This document shows positions 49,807 to 59,368 of a DNA stretch of 64,000 bases, piece after piece. Below the pieces are notes generated by a model. The model worked only from the letters and a program-made list of their open reading frames with translations, made no database searches and was not told where the DNA came from. The DNA comes from CADCVT01 sp036389485 (GTDB lineage: Bacteria > Actinomycetota > Thermoleophilia > Solirubrobacterales > Solirubrobacteraceae): positions 1 through 64,000 of the forward strand of contig DASVPR010000017.1 of assembly GCA_036389485.1 (NCBI GenBank), written 5' to 3'. Numbering within the stretch: position 1 is the first letter of the stretch; every line of letters begins with the position of its first letter. Position numbers and translations under genes: made by a program.

Positions 49807-50669
49807 TGGCGCGGGACAGCAGTGGGCGAGTCTCGGCAGGACGTTCGCTGTGGGCGATCAGGGTCCTTGCTCGCGCTCCGCGCGCGGCGTTGATCGTCGC
49901 CTCCGTCGTGCTCGTGCTCGCCGGCCTCAGCGCGATCGTCTCGCCACGACGCCCCGACGCGGCGCCCATCCGGAGCGAGCCAGCCATGGACGTCCGAGCC
50001 CAAGCCGTCGCGGAAGCCTTCGCCCGCGCGTACCTGTCGTGGGACTCGGACACGCCGGAGCTCCACGAGCGGGCGGTCGGGCGGTTCGTCGGCACTGCCA
50101 CCGACCCCTCCGCTGGTCTCGTCGTCCCATCGACGGGCTCGCAGCGCGTCACGTGGACCGGCGTGGTTTCTGATGTCGCGGCGGGCGATCGTCAGCGGAC
50201 AATCACAATCGCCGCGGAGACGACTCGCGGGCCGCTGCATCTCGCGGTTCCGGTCAGGCGCGACGCGCGCGGGCTGCTGTACGTCCCGGCGCCGCCTGCG
50301 GTGGTTGGACCGCCAGCACTCGCGACCAAAGGCGCCGACTCGCCCGAGGCCGAGGTCGACGACCGGCAGCTTCGGACGGTCGCGGCGCGAGTCGTTCGGA
50401 ACTACCTCGCCGGCGAGAGCGACGACCTTGCCGCCGACCTGCACCCGCGCGCCGTCGTCTCGCTGCCCGATCTGCGCCTGAAGGTGCGATCGACCGACGC
50501 GATCACCTGGGCCTCAGAGCCGCGCCGTGTCGCGATCACTGTCACGGCTGACGCTCCACGCGGCCTCCGTCTCGCTCTTCGCTACGAGCTCAGCGTCCTC
50601 CGCCTCGGTGGCCGCTGGGTCGTCCGAACGATCCACATCAACCCCATCGCTCTGGAGGGCGATCTATGA
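49806..50669 (+). CDS. TcpC/VirB8-like conjugation protein
   Basis: A 287-residue protein. The N-terminal helix (AALIVASVVLVLAGLSAIVS, about 21-40) is followed by two NTF2-like domains: the first around AQAVAEAFARAYLSWDSDTP, the second around VAARVVRNYLAGESDDLAAD. Two NTF2-like repeats after one helix is the TcpC layout in Gram-positive conjugation, related to VirB8. It overlaps both neighbours in the transfer operon and should be an assembly part of the channel. Confidence 0.82.
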   Translation: MARDSSGRVSAGRSLWAIRVLARAPRAALIVASVVLVLAGLSAIVSPRRPDAAPIRSEPAMDVRAQAVAEAFARAYLSWDSDTPELHERAVGRFVGTATDPSAGLVVPSTGSQRVTWTGVVSDVAAGDRQRTITIAAETTRGPLHLAVPVRRDARGLLYVPAPPAVVGPPALATKGADSPEAEVDDRQLRTVAARVVRNYLAGESDDLAADLHPRAVVSLPDLRLKVRSTDAITWASEPRRVAITVTADAPRGLRLALRYELSVLRLGGRWVVRTIHINPIALEGDL

Positions 50670-50965
50670 AGAACATCTCCCTGATCGCGGCCGGTGCCGC
50701 GGCAATCGTGCTGCTCGCTCTCGCGGCAGCCGAGCCCGCCGCCGCGGCGAGTGACCTCGGCCGCAACCTCGGCAACGAGATCAAGACGTGGGCCACGGCG
50801 CTGCTCCTGGGCGTCGCCGCCCTCGTCGCCATCCCTGTCCTAGCGCGGCGCGACGTCAACGGCGGGCTGGTTCTCGCGCTGCTGGTGCTCGTCCTCGGCG
50901 GCTTCGCGTTCGCCCAGGGCACGGTCAAGCAGGTCATCGAAGAGGTCTGGCGGGCGCTCGTATGA
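50666..50965 (+). CDS. Small VirB2/TrbC-like membrane protein
   Basis: A 99-residue protein with a signal peptide (AAAIVLLALAAAEPAAAAS), then two helices: WATALLLGVAALVAIPVLAR and LVLALLVLVLGGFAFAQGTV. This is the size and order of VirB2/TrbC pilins or the equivalent Gram-positive membrane proteins. It overlaps TcpC before it and the TcpE-like gene after it (ATGA). Confidence 0.7.
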   Translation: MKNISLIAAGAAAIVLLALAAAEPAAAASDLGRNLGNEIKTWATALLLGVAALVAIPVLARRDVNGGLVLALLVLVLGGFAFAQGTVKQVIEEVWRALV

Positions 50966-51546
50966 GCGAGGAGGCAAGGCGCAGCGTCGCGATCCGATCG
51001 TTCCGGGTCGTGTTCGACCTCGAGCGGCGGATCCACAAGGTCGACCGCATCCGGCTGCCGCTGCCGTACGGGCTGCCGCTGCGCAGCGTGGCCTACGCGA
51101 TCGTTGCGTTGGCGGCGGTCGTGGCGTTCGCGCGTCTGCCGATCGTCGGCGCGCTCGTCGCCGCCGTTCCCACACCGGTGCGGCTCGCGGTGCTTCCCGC
51201 TGTGATCGCGTACGCGCTGACGCAACTCCGACCCGACGGTCGCCCGGCCCACTGGTTCCTCCTCGCGTGGGCGCGGCAGCGGCTCGCGCCCGCGAGGGTC
51301 GTCGCGCTCGCGCCGGTCCGTCGTCGGCGGGCCGAGCGCCTCGGCGACTTCGTGCTCGCGCCCGACGAACGCGACGTTCGCTACCGCGGAGGCGTCATCG
51401 ACGGTCCCGCCGTGGCGCTGCTGCGGCTCTCGGTCGAGCCTCGCGCGCGCGGGGAAACGCTGGAGCTCCGATCGGCGGGCGAGCAGCCGCTGTACCGCGG
51501 GCGGCGGCTCGTGCTCTCTCCGGGTCAGAGGGCGGTGTTGCGGTGA
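50962..51546 (+). CDS. TcpE/VirB3-like conjugation protein
   Basis: A 194-residue protein. After a basic start (FRVVFDLERRIHKVDRIRLP) come helices SVAYAIVALAAVVAFARLPI and VGALVAAVPTPVRLAVLPAV, then the cytosolic part RPDGRPAHWFLLAWARQRLA typical of TcpE/PrgI-like proteins. The overlap with VirB4 (GTGA) matches VirB3-VirB4 coupling in other systems. Confidence 0.78.
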   Translation: MSEEARRSVAIRSFRVVFDLERRIHKVDRIRLPLPYGLPLRSVAYAIVALAAVVAFARLPIVGALVAAVPTPVRLAVLPAVIAYALTQLRPDGRPAHWFLLAWARQRLAPARVVALAPVRRRRAERLGDFVLAPDERDVRYRGGVIDGPAVALLRLSVEPRARGETLELRSAGEQPLYRGRRLVLSPGQRAVLR

Positions 51547-54008
51547 GGCGACCGCTCACGTTCGCGTGGCGCAACCTCGTCTTCACGCGCGACGTCGAGG
51601 ACTGCTGGGCGCTGTTCCGCGTCCATACCTGCAGCTACGCGGGCATGCCGGCGTCCGGGAAGCTGGAGGTGCTGTCGTCGCTGGTCGGCTTCGCCGCCGC
51701 GGTCGAGGCCGACTTCCAGCTGCTCAGGGTCACGCGCGCGTGGTCGCCCGAGAGCTACCTGTCGATGGCGCGCGCGAGCCTCGACGGCCGGCACGGCGAC
51801 GCTGAGCGATTCGACGCGCTGCTCTCCGAGCACGAGGCGCGGTTGCGCGGCCGGGCTCCTCTGCGGCCGGAGGTGTTCGTCGCGATCCGCCTGGCTGCGC
51901 CAGCAGCTAGCCCGCTGCAGCAACTGGCGGCGGCGCTGGCGACACCCGCGGAGTCGCGGCTCGCGAGGTTTCGTCGTGTGACCGGGCTCAGCGACGCGCG
52001 CGGCGTCTCGCAGCGTCGCCTCGACGAGCTGCTCGATCGCGAGGCGCGCACCTTCGCTGGCTTGACCGACTTTCTCGATGCCGACCGGGCGTCGACGCGC
52101 GAGCTGCAATGGCTGGTGCGACGGGCGTTCCACCGCGGGCTCGAGGAGCCGTGGCTCGATGAGTTCTGGCGCCCGCAGGCGCTCGTCCTCGACGCCGAAG
52201 ACGAGGACGGCGGCCGGCGGTTCCGGCCGCTGGAGGCGGACGTGCTGCGGCTGTTCGAGGAGCCGATCGACGTCGAGGATCGATCGCTGCGGATCGTCTG
52301 CGAGGAGGGCGACAGCCACCAGGCGCTCCTGGCGGTTGGCGCGCTCCCGGAGGTGGCGACCTTCCCCGGTCGGCAGGCGGAGCTGTTGTTCGCGCCGCTC
52401 GAGGAGCTGCCGTTCGCGGTCGACGCGTGCTTTGCCGCACGCTGGATCCCGAACGACCAGGCGGTCGCGCTGGCGCGCCGCAAGCTCATCGACGCCGACC
52501 ACGCCTACACCGAGGAGAGCTACGGCGACCACGGGCCGACGGCGGACACCGCGGCGCGCCCGGAGCTGGCGCGCGAGCTCGAGGAGTACCTGACGGCGAG
52601 CGACCGGCCGCCGCTGCTGCGGGCGCAGATCGGCCTCGCGGTGGGCGCGGCATCTCCAGACGAGCTCGAGCGACGCGTCGAGCGGGTGCGGCGCGAGTTC
52701 GCGCCGCTACGACTGCACCGGCCGCTGGGCGAGCAGCTGGCGCTGTTCCTCTCGCACCTGCCCGCGCAGCTGCCGTCGGTTCGCGGCTACGACGATGTCC
52801 TGCTGCTCGAGCAGTTCGGCGCGATGGTGCCGATCGCGACGCACGCGGTCGGCTCCTCGGCCGGGCTCTACATCGGCCACACGCTGTCGGCCGCCGGCCA
52901 CCCGGTGCTCTTCGATATGACCGAGGGGTCGCGCACGTCGCGCCCGCCCGCCGTGCTCTGTGCGGGCACGCTCGGCTCGGGAAAGACGATCACCGCGCAG
53001 CTGCTGGCGCTCCAGGCGTTCTTCGCCGGGTCGCGCGTCGTCGACATCGATCCGAAGGGCGACCACCGGCTGGCCGATGCGATCGGCGGCGAGCACGTCG
53101 AGCAGATCGAGCTGCGCCCCGGCGAGGACCACCGCGGCGTGCTCGACCCGCTCCGCATCGCGCCGCCCGACACACGGGCCGAGCTGGCGTACTCGTTCCT
53201 GACTGAGCTGCTTCCCGCGCCGGTGCCGGCGCCGTGGCAGACGGAGATCCGCGCGGCCGTCGAGCAGGCCGCGGGCGTCGACGGCAGCACCTGCGGCGAC
53301 GTGCTCGAGCTGCTCGAGGCCGGCAGCGAGGAGGCGCGGAGCGCCGCGCGCGCGATCGGCGTCCACGCCGCCGCGGGCCTGCTGCGGCTCGGCTTCGCCG
53401 ACCGCGCCCGCCCAGCGCCGCCCGCCGGCGAGCGGCCGGTCACCTCGCTGCGCATCGCGAACCTGACGCTACCGCTGCCCGGGACCCCGCGCTCGGAGCT
53501 GACCGCCGAGGAACGCACCGGCCGCGCGCTGTTGCGGTTGCTCGCGACGTACGCGCTGCACCTGATGGGGTCGGACTGGACGCGGCACAAGGTGCTGCTC
53601 TTCGACGAGGCGTGGATGCTGCTGGAGGACGCCGCCGGCCTGGCGCTCGTGCAGCGAATCAACCGGCTGTGTCGCAGCCAGAACGCGACGCCGATCCTTG
53701 TGACGCAGCTCCTTGCGGATGTCTCCTCGCTGGCGGAGCTCGCGGGAGCCGTGTTCGCGTTCGGGGTCGAGACCGACGCCGAGGCTGCTCGCGCGCTCGA
53801 GCTGCTCGGGCTCGACGATGACGACGCGCGCATGCGCGCGCAGCTCCGGGCCTTCCGCCGAGGGCGCTGCTTCCTGCGCGACTACGAGGGCCGTGTGGGC
53901 GCGATGCAGGTCGACGTCGCCGACGAGCAGCTGCTGGCGATGCTCGACACGACGCCGACGCGCGCCGGTTCAACCGAGGCGGTCAATGGCAACCGGCCGC
54001 CGACGTAG
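51543..54008 (+). CDS. VirB4/TcpF-like conjugation ATPase
   Basis: An 821-residue ATPase from GTG 51543. The N-terminal VirB4 domain covers about residues 1-450. The C-terminal P-loop domain has Walker A GTLGSGKT (about 476-483), VVDIDPKGDHRLADAIGG and Walker B KVLLFDEAWMLLED (about 683-696). A motif with Gln follows (ATPILVTQLLADVSSL). It powers assembly and transfer at the channel's base. It overlaps the TrbL-like gene by 23 bp. Confidence 0.92.
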   Translation: MRRPLTFAWRNLVFTRDVEDCWALFRVHTCSYAGMPASGKLEVLSSLVGFAAAVEADFQLLRVTRAWSPESYLSMARASLDGRHGDAERFDALLSEHEARLRGRAPLRPEVFVAIRLAAPAASPLQQLAAALATPAESRLARFRRVTGLSDARGVSQRRLDELLDREARTFAGLTDFLDADRASTRELQWLVRRAFHRGLEEPWLDEFWRPQALVLDAEDEDGGRRFRPLEADVLRLFEEPIDVEDRSLRIVCEEGDSHQALLAVGALPEVATFPGRQAELLFAPLEELPFAVDACFAARWIPNDQAVALARRKLIDADHAYTEESYGDHGPTADTAARPELARELEEYLTASDRPPLLRAQIGLAVGAASPDELERRVERVRREFAPLRLHRPLGEQLALFLSHLPAQLPSVRGYDDVLLLEQFGAMVPIATHAVGSSAGLYIGHTLSAAGHPVLFDMTEGSRTSRPPAVLCAGTLGSGKTITAQLLALQAFFAGSRVVDIDPKGDHRLADAIGGEHVEQIELRPGEDHRGVLDPLRIAPPDTRAELAYSFLTELLPAPVPAPWQTEIRAAVEQAAGVDGSTCGDVLELLEAGSEEARSAARAIGVHAAAGLLRLGFADRARPAPPAGERPVTSLRIANLTLPLPGTPRSELTAEERTGRALLRLLATYALHLMGSDWTRHKVLLFDEAWMLLEDAAGLALVQRINRLCRSQNATPILVTQLLADVSSLAELAGAVFAFGVETDAEAARALELLGLDDDDARMRAQLRAFRRGRCFLRDYEGRVGAMQVDVADEQLLAMLDTTPTRAGSTEAVNGNRPPT

Positions 54009-56346
54009 GTGGACGGCCGTCGGGCTCTGCGCCGTCGCCGCGCTCGCCGCGTGCACCGAGGTCGAAGTGGCGCACAGCGAGCGCAAGCCGTGCAAGGCCG
54101 ACGACCGGCGCTGCGAGCGCAGCGCCGCGTCCCGACCAGCACCGCGCAGCACGACGCCGGCGCGGCAGGCGAGCGGCGGGTACGCCGATCCGTCGCGCGA
54201 CCTCGGCGCCGGCTCGCCGAGCTGCCGCCATGCGCTGCGCGCGCGCGAGCGCGCGAACTGCCGCCGCTCCGGCTCGATCGCCCACCGCTACCCGATCAGC
54301 GCCTACGGGTTCGACGTGCGCGTCGGCTTCTCGCTGACCGACATGGGCGACAGCTTCCTCGGCGCGCTGCAGAACGTCGCCGCGCTGATCTGGATGGGCC
54401 TGGTCTACCTGCTCAAGGCTGTCCTCCTGCTGCTCGAGTGGGCGTTCTCGCTCGACCTGACCGCCCGCGGGATGCCCGAGGCACGCCGAACGCTCGCCGA
54501 CCTCCACCAGCGGGCGTTCGGCGAGCCGTGGCTCCTCGCCGCTCTTTCCGTGGCGGCGCTGTGGGGCATCTGGCGCGGCCTCGTCCAGCGCCGCACGACC
54601 CAGACGCTCGCCGGGCTCGCCGCGACGGTCGGCCTGATGATCGCCGCGCTCGTCGTGATCTCGCAGCCGCAGGCGACGGTCGGCGAAGCGGCGCGGCTTT
54701 CGAACGACGCCGGCACTGCGGTGCTCGCGGCGTCTCGCGGCGTCGACGTCGGCCAGCCGCGCCAGGCGATGGCCGCAGCGCTCGCCGACGTGTTCGACGC
54801 GACGATCCGCGACCCGTGGTGCGCGCTGGAGTTCGGGTCGGTCGCCTGGTGCGACGCCCCTGCCCGCTCGGGCTCGAGCGTCACCAACGCAGACGTGTGG
54901 CTGGCATATCCCGCGCAGTCGAAGGAGCGCGGCTCGCTCTTCAAGCTCACCAAGGGCGAGGAGCTCGACACCGGCGATGGGTTGCTCGACCGCGTCCCGG
55001 CACCGGGGCCGGTGCGCGACATCGTCGGCCTCGGCGGCGACGACGCGGATCTGCCCGACGAGGTGCGCGAGCTCACGTCGAAAGAGCCGGAGCGAGTCAA
55101 GCTGCAGGAGGCCGGCGGCACGTTCCCCCGCTTCGCGCTACTCGCCGTCATCGCCGTCGGGCTGCTCGGCGCCGTCGCACTGCTCGGGTACCTAGCCGTC
55201 CGGCTGCTGCTGGCGTCGGCGCTGACGCTTCTGCTGCTGCTACTCGCGCCGGCGATGCTGCTGGCGCCCGCGTTCGGCGACAGCGGCCGGGCGACGTTCA
55301 TCGCGTGGGCGCGGCGGCTGATCACCGCCATCGCCGCGAAGCTCATCTACGCCCTCTTTCTCGCCGTGGTGCTCGCCGCCGCGCGGACGTTCACGCGGCT
55401 GGGGATCGGCTGGTTCGGCACCTGGCTCGTGCTCGCCGCCTTCTGGTGGGGCGTGCTGCTCAAGCGCCACGAGATCGTCGGCTTCGTCTCGGCCGGCGCA
55501 CTGAAGCCCAGCGGCCGCGGGCTCGGCGGCGTGCTCTCGCAGGCGTACTACGCGATGGCCCTTACGCGCGGCGCCCGCCACAGCGCACGCACCGCGCTCG
55601 GCAGCCCGCGCCGCGCCGCGGGCGAGCTGCGAGATCGGCGAGCGGAGAGCCGCGCGGCGCGAACGGCCGCAGTCGGCGAGCTCGCCCGCGAGCAGCTCGA
55701 CGCCCGCGGCGCTCAGGCGCTGCGAGCCGAGCACGGCGTGGCTCGCCGGCGGGTCGGTCAGCGCGAGGATGCGGCAAGGGAGCTGCGCGCGGTGGACCGC
55801 CGCCTCCAGGGCTACGACGAGGCGATCGCCGCGGCGCGGGCGCGCGGCATCGACGCGCCGAAGCCGACCCGCGAGCAGCAGGCGCTGCTCGATCACCGCG
55901 CCCGCCTCCGCGCGACCATCGACGACCCGCAGGTCCGTGGCGCCGACGATGTGGTCCGGCACGCCCAGCGCAACCGCGCTGAGGGCCACGACGAGGTCTC
56001 CCCGCGCGACCTCGCCGCCTACCGAGCGCGTCGACGCACGGAGGTCGACCTGCCGCCGAACCACGAGCGCAACCTGCGCGCGGCCGGCATCGACCCTGAC
56101 GAGTACGCGCAGGCCGCTCCAGCGCGCCGTGCCGAGCTCATTGGCGTCGTGCAGCGCCACATCGGCGAGGAGCGCGCCCTGCTCGCAGCGGCCGAGCAGA
56201 ACAGCGGACGCGGGGCGCCGGCGCGCGCCGCCGAGCAGCTGCTTCCGAAGGCCGAAGTGCGCCGCCGGACCGCCGAGGAGCGGGCCCGGCTGCGCGAAGA
56301 GCGCCGACAGCGCCGGGCTCGAGCCGGCGTCTACCGCCCGCGATGA
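53986..56346 (+). CDS. TrbL/VirB6-like (TcpH-like) polytopic channel protein
   Basis: A 786-residue protein from ATG 53986, inside the end of virB4. A lipoprotein-like signal (WTAVGLCAVAALAACTEVE) is followed by a Cys-containing segment, then membrane helices such as LIWMGLVYLLKAVLLLLEWA, WLLAALSVAALWGIWRGLVQ and FALLAVIAVGLLGAVALLGY. The C-terminal 250 residues are charged coiled coil (RAESRAARTAAVGELAREQL). Helices in the middle and a cytosolic helical tail fit TrbL/VirB6. Upstream open frame is not used. Confidence 0.82.
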   Translation: MATGRRRRWTAVGLCAVAALAACTEVEVAHSERKPCKADDRRCERSAASRPAPRSTTPARQASGGYADPSRDLGAGSPSCRHALRARERANCRRSGSIAHRYPISAYGFDVRVGFSLTDMGDSFLGALQNVAALIWMGLVYLLKAVLLLLEWAFSLDLTARGMPEARRTLADLHQRAFGEPWLLAALSVAALWGIWRGLVQRRTTQTLAGLAATVGLMIAALVVISQPQATVGEAARLSNDAGTAVLAASRGVDVGQPRQAMAAALADVFDATIRDPWCALEFGSVAWCDAPARSGSSVTNADVWLAYPAQSKERGSLFKLTKGEELDTGDGLLDRVPAPGPVRDIVGLGGDDADLPDEVRELTSKEPERVKLQEAGGTFPRFALLAVIAVGLLGAVALLGYLAVRLLLASALTLLLLLLAPAMLLAPAFGDSGRATFIAWARRLITAIAAKLIYALFLAVVLAAARTFTRLGIGWFGTWLVLAAFWWGVLLKRHEIVGFVSAGALKPSGRGLGGVLSQAYYAMALTRGARHSARTALGSPRRAAGELRDRRAESRAARTAAVGELAREQLDARGAQALRAEHGVARRRVGQREDAARELRAVDRRLQGYDEAIAAARARGIDAPKPTREQQALLDHRARLRATIDDPQVRGADDVVRHAQRNRAEGHDEVSPRDLAAYRARRRTEVDLPPNHERNLRAAGIDPDEYAQAAPARRAELIGVVQRHIGEERALLAAAEQNSGRGAPARAAEQLLPKAEVRRRTAEERARLREERRQRRARAGVYRPR

Positions 56347-57416
56347 CGCCCGAGCCCAGCCGCAACCGCGCCGCCTCCGTGCTCGCCACCGCGATCTGCG
56401 CCCCAGTCACGGCGAAGCTGGTCGCGGCAGGAGCCGCCGCGACCGCCGCCGTTCTAGGCGCCGCACTACTCCTGCTCGGATGGCTCGCCGTCGTCGCCGG
56501 ACACAGCAGCGCCGCCTCCTGTTCGCAGCCAGTCGCAAGCCTCCAGGCCGATGACGTGCCCGCCGAGCTGGTGCCGTTCTTCACCGGCGCGGCGCAGCGC
56601 TACGAGCTGGGACCGCGGGGACCGGCCGTCCTCGCCGCCGTCACGAAGATCGAGTCCGACTTCGGCCGCAACCTCGGCCCGTCGAGCGCCGGCGCGGTCG
56701 GCTGGACGCAGTTCATGCCCGCGACCTGGCGCGCCTACGGCGTCGACGCCGACGGCGACGGCCGGCGCGACCCGAACACGGCGGCCGACGCGATCTACGC
56801 TGCAGCGAACTACCTGAGCGCGAGCGGCGCACCGCGCGACTGGCGCCGCGCGCTGTTCGCCTACAACCACGCGCACTGGTACGTCGACGACGTCCTCCGC
56901 CAGGCCGCGCGATACGAGGTCGAGGGCTGGGAGATCACGGCCGCAGACCCGCTCACCGCGGCTTGCACAGACCCGGTTGCGGGCGCGGCGGACGTCGGGG
57001 GCACCCGCCGCATCTTCGGCGGCGGACGAATCGTCGCGATCCCCGGATTCCCCGGCAGGCGGATCGACGAGCGACTCGTGCCCGACGTGCTGTTCCTTGT
57101 CCGCACGTTCAACATCGGCATCACCGAGGGCTATGCGCCGACCGGCCACAAGTCCACGGGCGAGCACCCGCTCGGCCTCGCGCTCGACATCGTTCCCGGA
57201 CGCGGCGGAAGCTGGGATGACATCGATCGCCTCGCCCGCTGGGCGGAGCCGCGACCGGGCCAACCCCGGCCACCGTGGCGCTGGGTCGGCTACGACGGCG
57301 ACGCCGACCACGGCCGCGGACACCACCTCCATCTCTCCTGGGACCACAGCCCTACGCCGCCGGGCCAGCCGCCGGCTCGGTGGGTCCGGCTCCTCGATCT
57401 CGAAGGCGCGCGATGA
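56343..57416 (+). CDS. Bifunctional peptidoglycan hydrolase of the transfer system (TcpG/VirB1-like)
   Basis: A 357-residue protein with one membrane helix (about 27-52). A lytic transglycosylase domain follows: AAVTKIESDFGRNLG with catalytic Glu 104, GAVGWTQFMPATWR, and AYNHAHWYVDDVL. The second domain has the zinc-peptidase pattern HKSTGEHPLGLALDIVPG (H275, D282) and HHLHLSWDH (H328/H330), like D,D-peptidases of the M15 group. Both would open the wall for the mating channel. It overlaps the neighbours by ATGA at both ends. Confidence 0.87.
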   Translation: MTPEPSRNRAASVLATAICAPVTAKLVAAGAAATAAVLGAALLLLGWLAVVAGHSSAASCSQPVASLQADDVPAELVPFFTGAAQRYELGPRGPAVLAAVTKIESDFGRNLGPSSAGAVGWTQFMPATWRAYGVDADGDGRRDPNTAADAIYAAANYLSASGAPRDWRRALFAYNHAHWYVDDVLRQAARYEVEGWEITAADPLTAACTDPVAGAADVGGTRRIFGGGRIVAIPGFPGRRIDERLVPDVLFLVRTFNIGITEGYAPTGHKSTGEHPLGLALDIVPGRGGSWDDIDRLARWAEPRPGQPRPPWRWVGYDGDADHGRGHHLHLSWDHSPTPPGQPPARWVRLLDLEGAR

Positions 57417-57646
57417 CCCGAAGCCCCGGCGTCGCAGCGCTGCTCGCGGCTGTCTTCGCTCTTGCGGCCGCGACGCTGGTACTCCATCCACGCGCGGCGG
57501 TTCCCGCCGTGGTCCTCTGCGCGTTGCTCCACGCGGCGCGGTATACGCGCGTCGCGCTCGTCCTCCTCGTCGTGCTCATGATCGCCACGCTCGTCGGTGT
57601 CCGCGTGGACGCCGTTCCGCCAGGACCCTGGGGAGGCCAGCGATGA
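57413..57646 (+). CDS. Small two-helix membrane protein of the transfer operon (77 residues)
   Basis: A hydrophobic protein with ALLAAVFALAAATLVLHPRA and VALVLLVVLMIATLVGVRVD as its main helices. No family. The ATGA overlaps on both sides make translation certain to be coupled with the wall hydrolase and VirD4 genes. Confidence 0.68.
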   Translation: MTRSPGVAALLAAVFALAAATLVLHPRAAVPAVVLCALLHAARYTRVALVLLVVLMIATLVGVRVDAVPPGPWGGQR

Positions 57647-59319
57647 CACCGCGCGCCGAGGATGCCTCCTCGGAGGTGCCGGTCGGCACGGTCGTGCTCG
57701 TCGTCGTGACGCTCGCGGCCGCGGCGGCCGCGGTGCCCGCGTTCGTCGTCTGGCTCTTCGTGGGCGAGAGCCCGAACGCGACCATCGTCGAGCTCGTACG
57801 AGGGTCGGGCCGCCTTGTCGCCGATGGCGCTTGGAAGGATCCCGCCTCTGCGTTTCCCCGGCGAGTCGCGCAGCAGATGCCGGACGCGACCGGGTGGTGG
57901 GGTGGCGCGCTGTGGCTCGTGGCGATCACGGCCGCCGGACTGCTCGCGGCGTCGCGGCGGCTCGAGCCGCTCGCCGCGAGCAACCGACTCGGGCGGCGAG
58001 CCTACGACCTCCGAGGTCGTCGCCCGCGCGCGTGGGCGCGCCCACGCGATGTGCCATCACTCGTCGTGCGGCGACGCGTGCCGGAGCGCTTCACCCTCGG
58101 GATCCTCGACGGGCGGGTACTCGCCGCCGATCGCGAGGCGCACGTCGCCGTGGTCGCTCCCACGCGATCCGGCAAGACCACGCGATGCGTCATCCCGTGG
58201 CTGCTCGAGCACCGCGGCCCCGCCATCGTCACGAGCACGAAGACCGATGTCCTCGCGAGCACGGCGGCCTACCGGGGGCGACACGGCAAGGTCCTTGTCT
58301 GGAACCCATTCGGCCCAGAGTCCGTGGGCTGGACCCCCCTCGAGCGCTGCGACGACTGGTCCTGCGCGCTCCAGCGAGCACAGTGGCTCGCCGACGCGAT
58401 CCAAGAGGGCGAGTCCGAGGTCGCGAGGTACTGGCGGGGCGAAGCCGCGAAGCTCCTGGCGCCGCTGCTCCACGCCGCCGCGCTGATGCGCACCGGGATC
58501 GACACCGTTGTCGACTGGCTCGACCGCCAGGAGATCACGGACCCGCAGCGAGTGCTCCGCGCGAAGGAGGCGCACGCCGCGAGTCGTCAGCTCAAAGCCG
58601 TCGCCGCTCTCGACGACCGCAATCGCGGCACCACCTACATGTCGGCAGCCTCGCTGCTCGCCGCGTATCGCTTTCCCGAGGTCGCCGCCACCGCCCGAGC
58701 AGAACTCACCGCCGACGCCCTCCTCGACGGCACGGCAAACACGCTCTACATCGTCGCGTCCGAACGCCACCAGCGGCTCCTGACACCGCTCGTCGTATCG
58801 ATCCTCTCCGATGTCCTGCACCATGCCGCCGAGCGAAGCAACGCCGGTAGCGCGCTCCATCCAACGCTGCGGGTGCTCATCGACGAGGCCGCGAACATCG
58901 CCCCGCTACGCGACCTTCCAGGTCACCTGTCTCAGGCCGCGGGGCATGGCGTGCGCTTCGCGACCGTGTGGCAGTCGATCGCGCAGATGCGAACGCGATA
59001 CCGCGACGCCGCCGACTCGATCCTCGCGAACTCGACCGCGAAGCTCTTCATGGGCCCGGTGACCGACGAGACCACCCAGCGTTACCTGACGTCGCTGCTC
59101 GGCGACGAGCTCGTGACCACGACGAGTCGCACCCGCCGGGCCGGAGGCGGGCGCACGTCGATCACGGCCAGCGCGACGACGCGCCCGAAGGCGAGCGCAG
59201 CCGCACTCCAGCAGCTGCGCCCCGATCGTGCACTCGTCGTAGAAGGCGCACACCCACCGGCTGTCGTCGGTCTCCGACCGTTCTGGCACGAGTGGCCGGC
59301 GGAGCGCCGTCGGCTCTAG
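57643..59319 (+). CDS. TraG/VirD4 family coupling protein
   Basis: A 558-residue ATPase with two N-terminal helices (VVLVVVTLAAAAAAVPAFVV; WWGGALWLVAITAAGLLAAS). Then Walker A VVAPTRSGKTT (about 170-180), the VirD4 motif HRGPAIVTSTKTDVLAST, and KVLVWNPFGPES. Walker B is LRVLIDEAANI, and GVRFATVWQSIAQM follows. All typical of TraG/VirD4 coupling proteins that bring the relaxase-DNA complex to the channel. It ends the compact operon. Confidence 0.93.
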   Translation: MTPRAEDASSEVPVGTVVLVVVTLAAAAAAVPAFVVWLFVGESPNATIVELVRGSGRLVADGAWKDPASAFPRRVAQQMPDATGWWGGALWLVAITAAGLLAASRRLEPLAASNRLGRRAYDLRGRRPRAWARPRDVPSLVVRRRVPERFTLGILDGRVLAADREAHVAVVAPTRSGKTTRCVIPWLLEHRGPAIVTSTKTDVLASTAAYRGRHGKVLVWNPFGPESVGWTPLERCDDWSCALQRAQWLADAIQEGESEVARYWRGEAAKLLAPLLHAAALMRTGIDTVVDWLDRQEITDPQRVLRAKEAHAASRQLKAVAALDDRNRGTTYMSAASLLAAYRFPEVAATARAELTADALLDGTANTLYIVASERHQRLLTPLVVSILSDVLHHAAERSNAGSALHPTLRVLIDEAANIAPLRDLPGHLSQAAGHGVRFATVWQSIAQMRTRYRDAADSILANSTAKLFMGPVTDETTQRYLTSLLGDELVTTTSRTRRAGGGRTSITASATTRPKASAAALQQLRPDRALVVEGAHPPAVVGLRPFWHEWPAERRRL

Positions 59320-59368
59320 CGTTCTGTTGGATGAGCTCCAGCGGCCACAAGGTTCATCGCGCGGCCCG

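Noticed and set aside
53713..53985. An N-terminal extension of the TrbL-like protein by 91 residues
   Set aside because: This part is the out-of-frame shadow of virB4; ATG 53986 gives a proper signal sequence.
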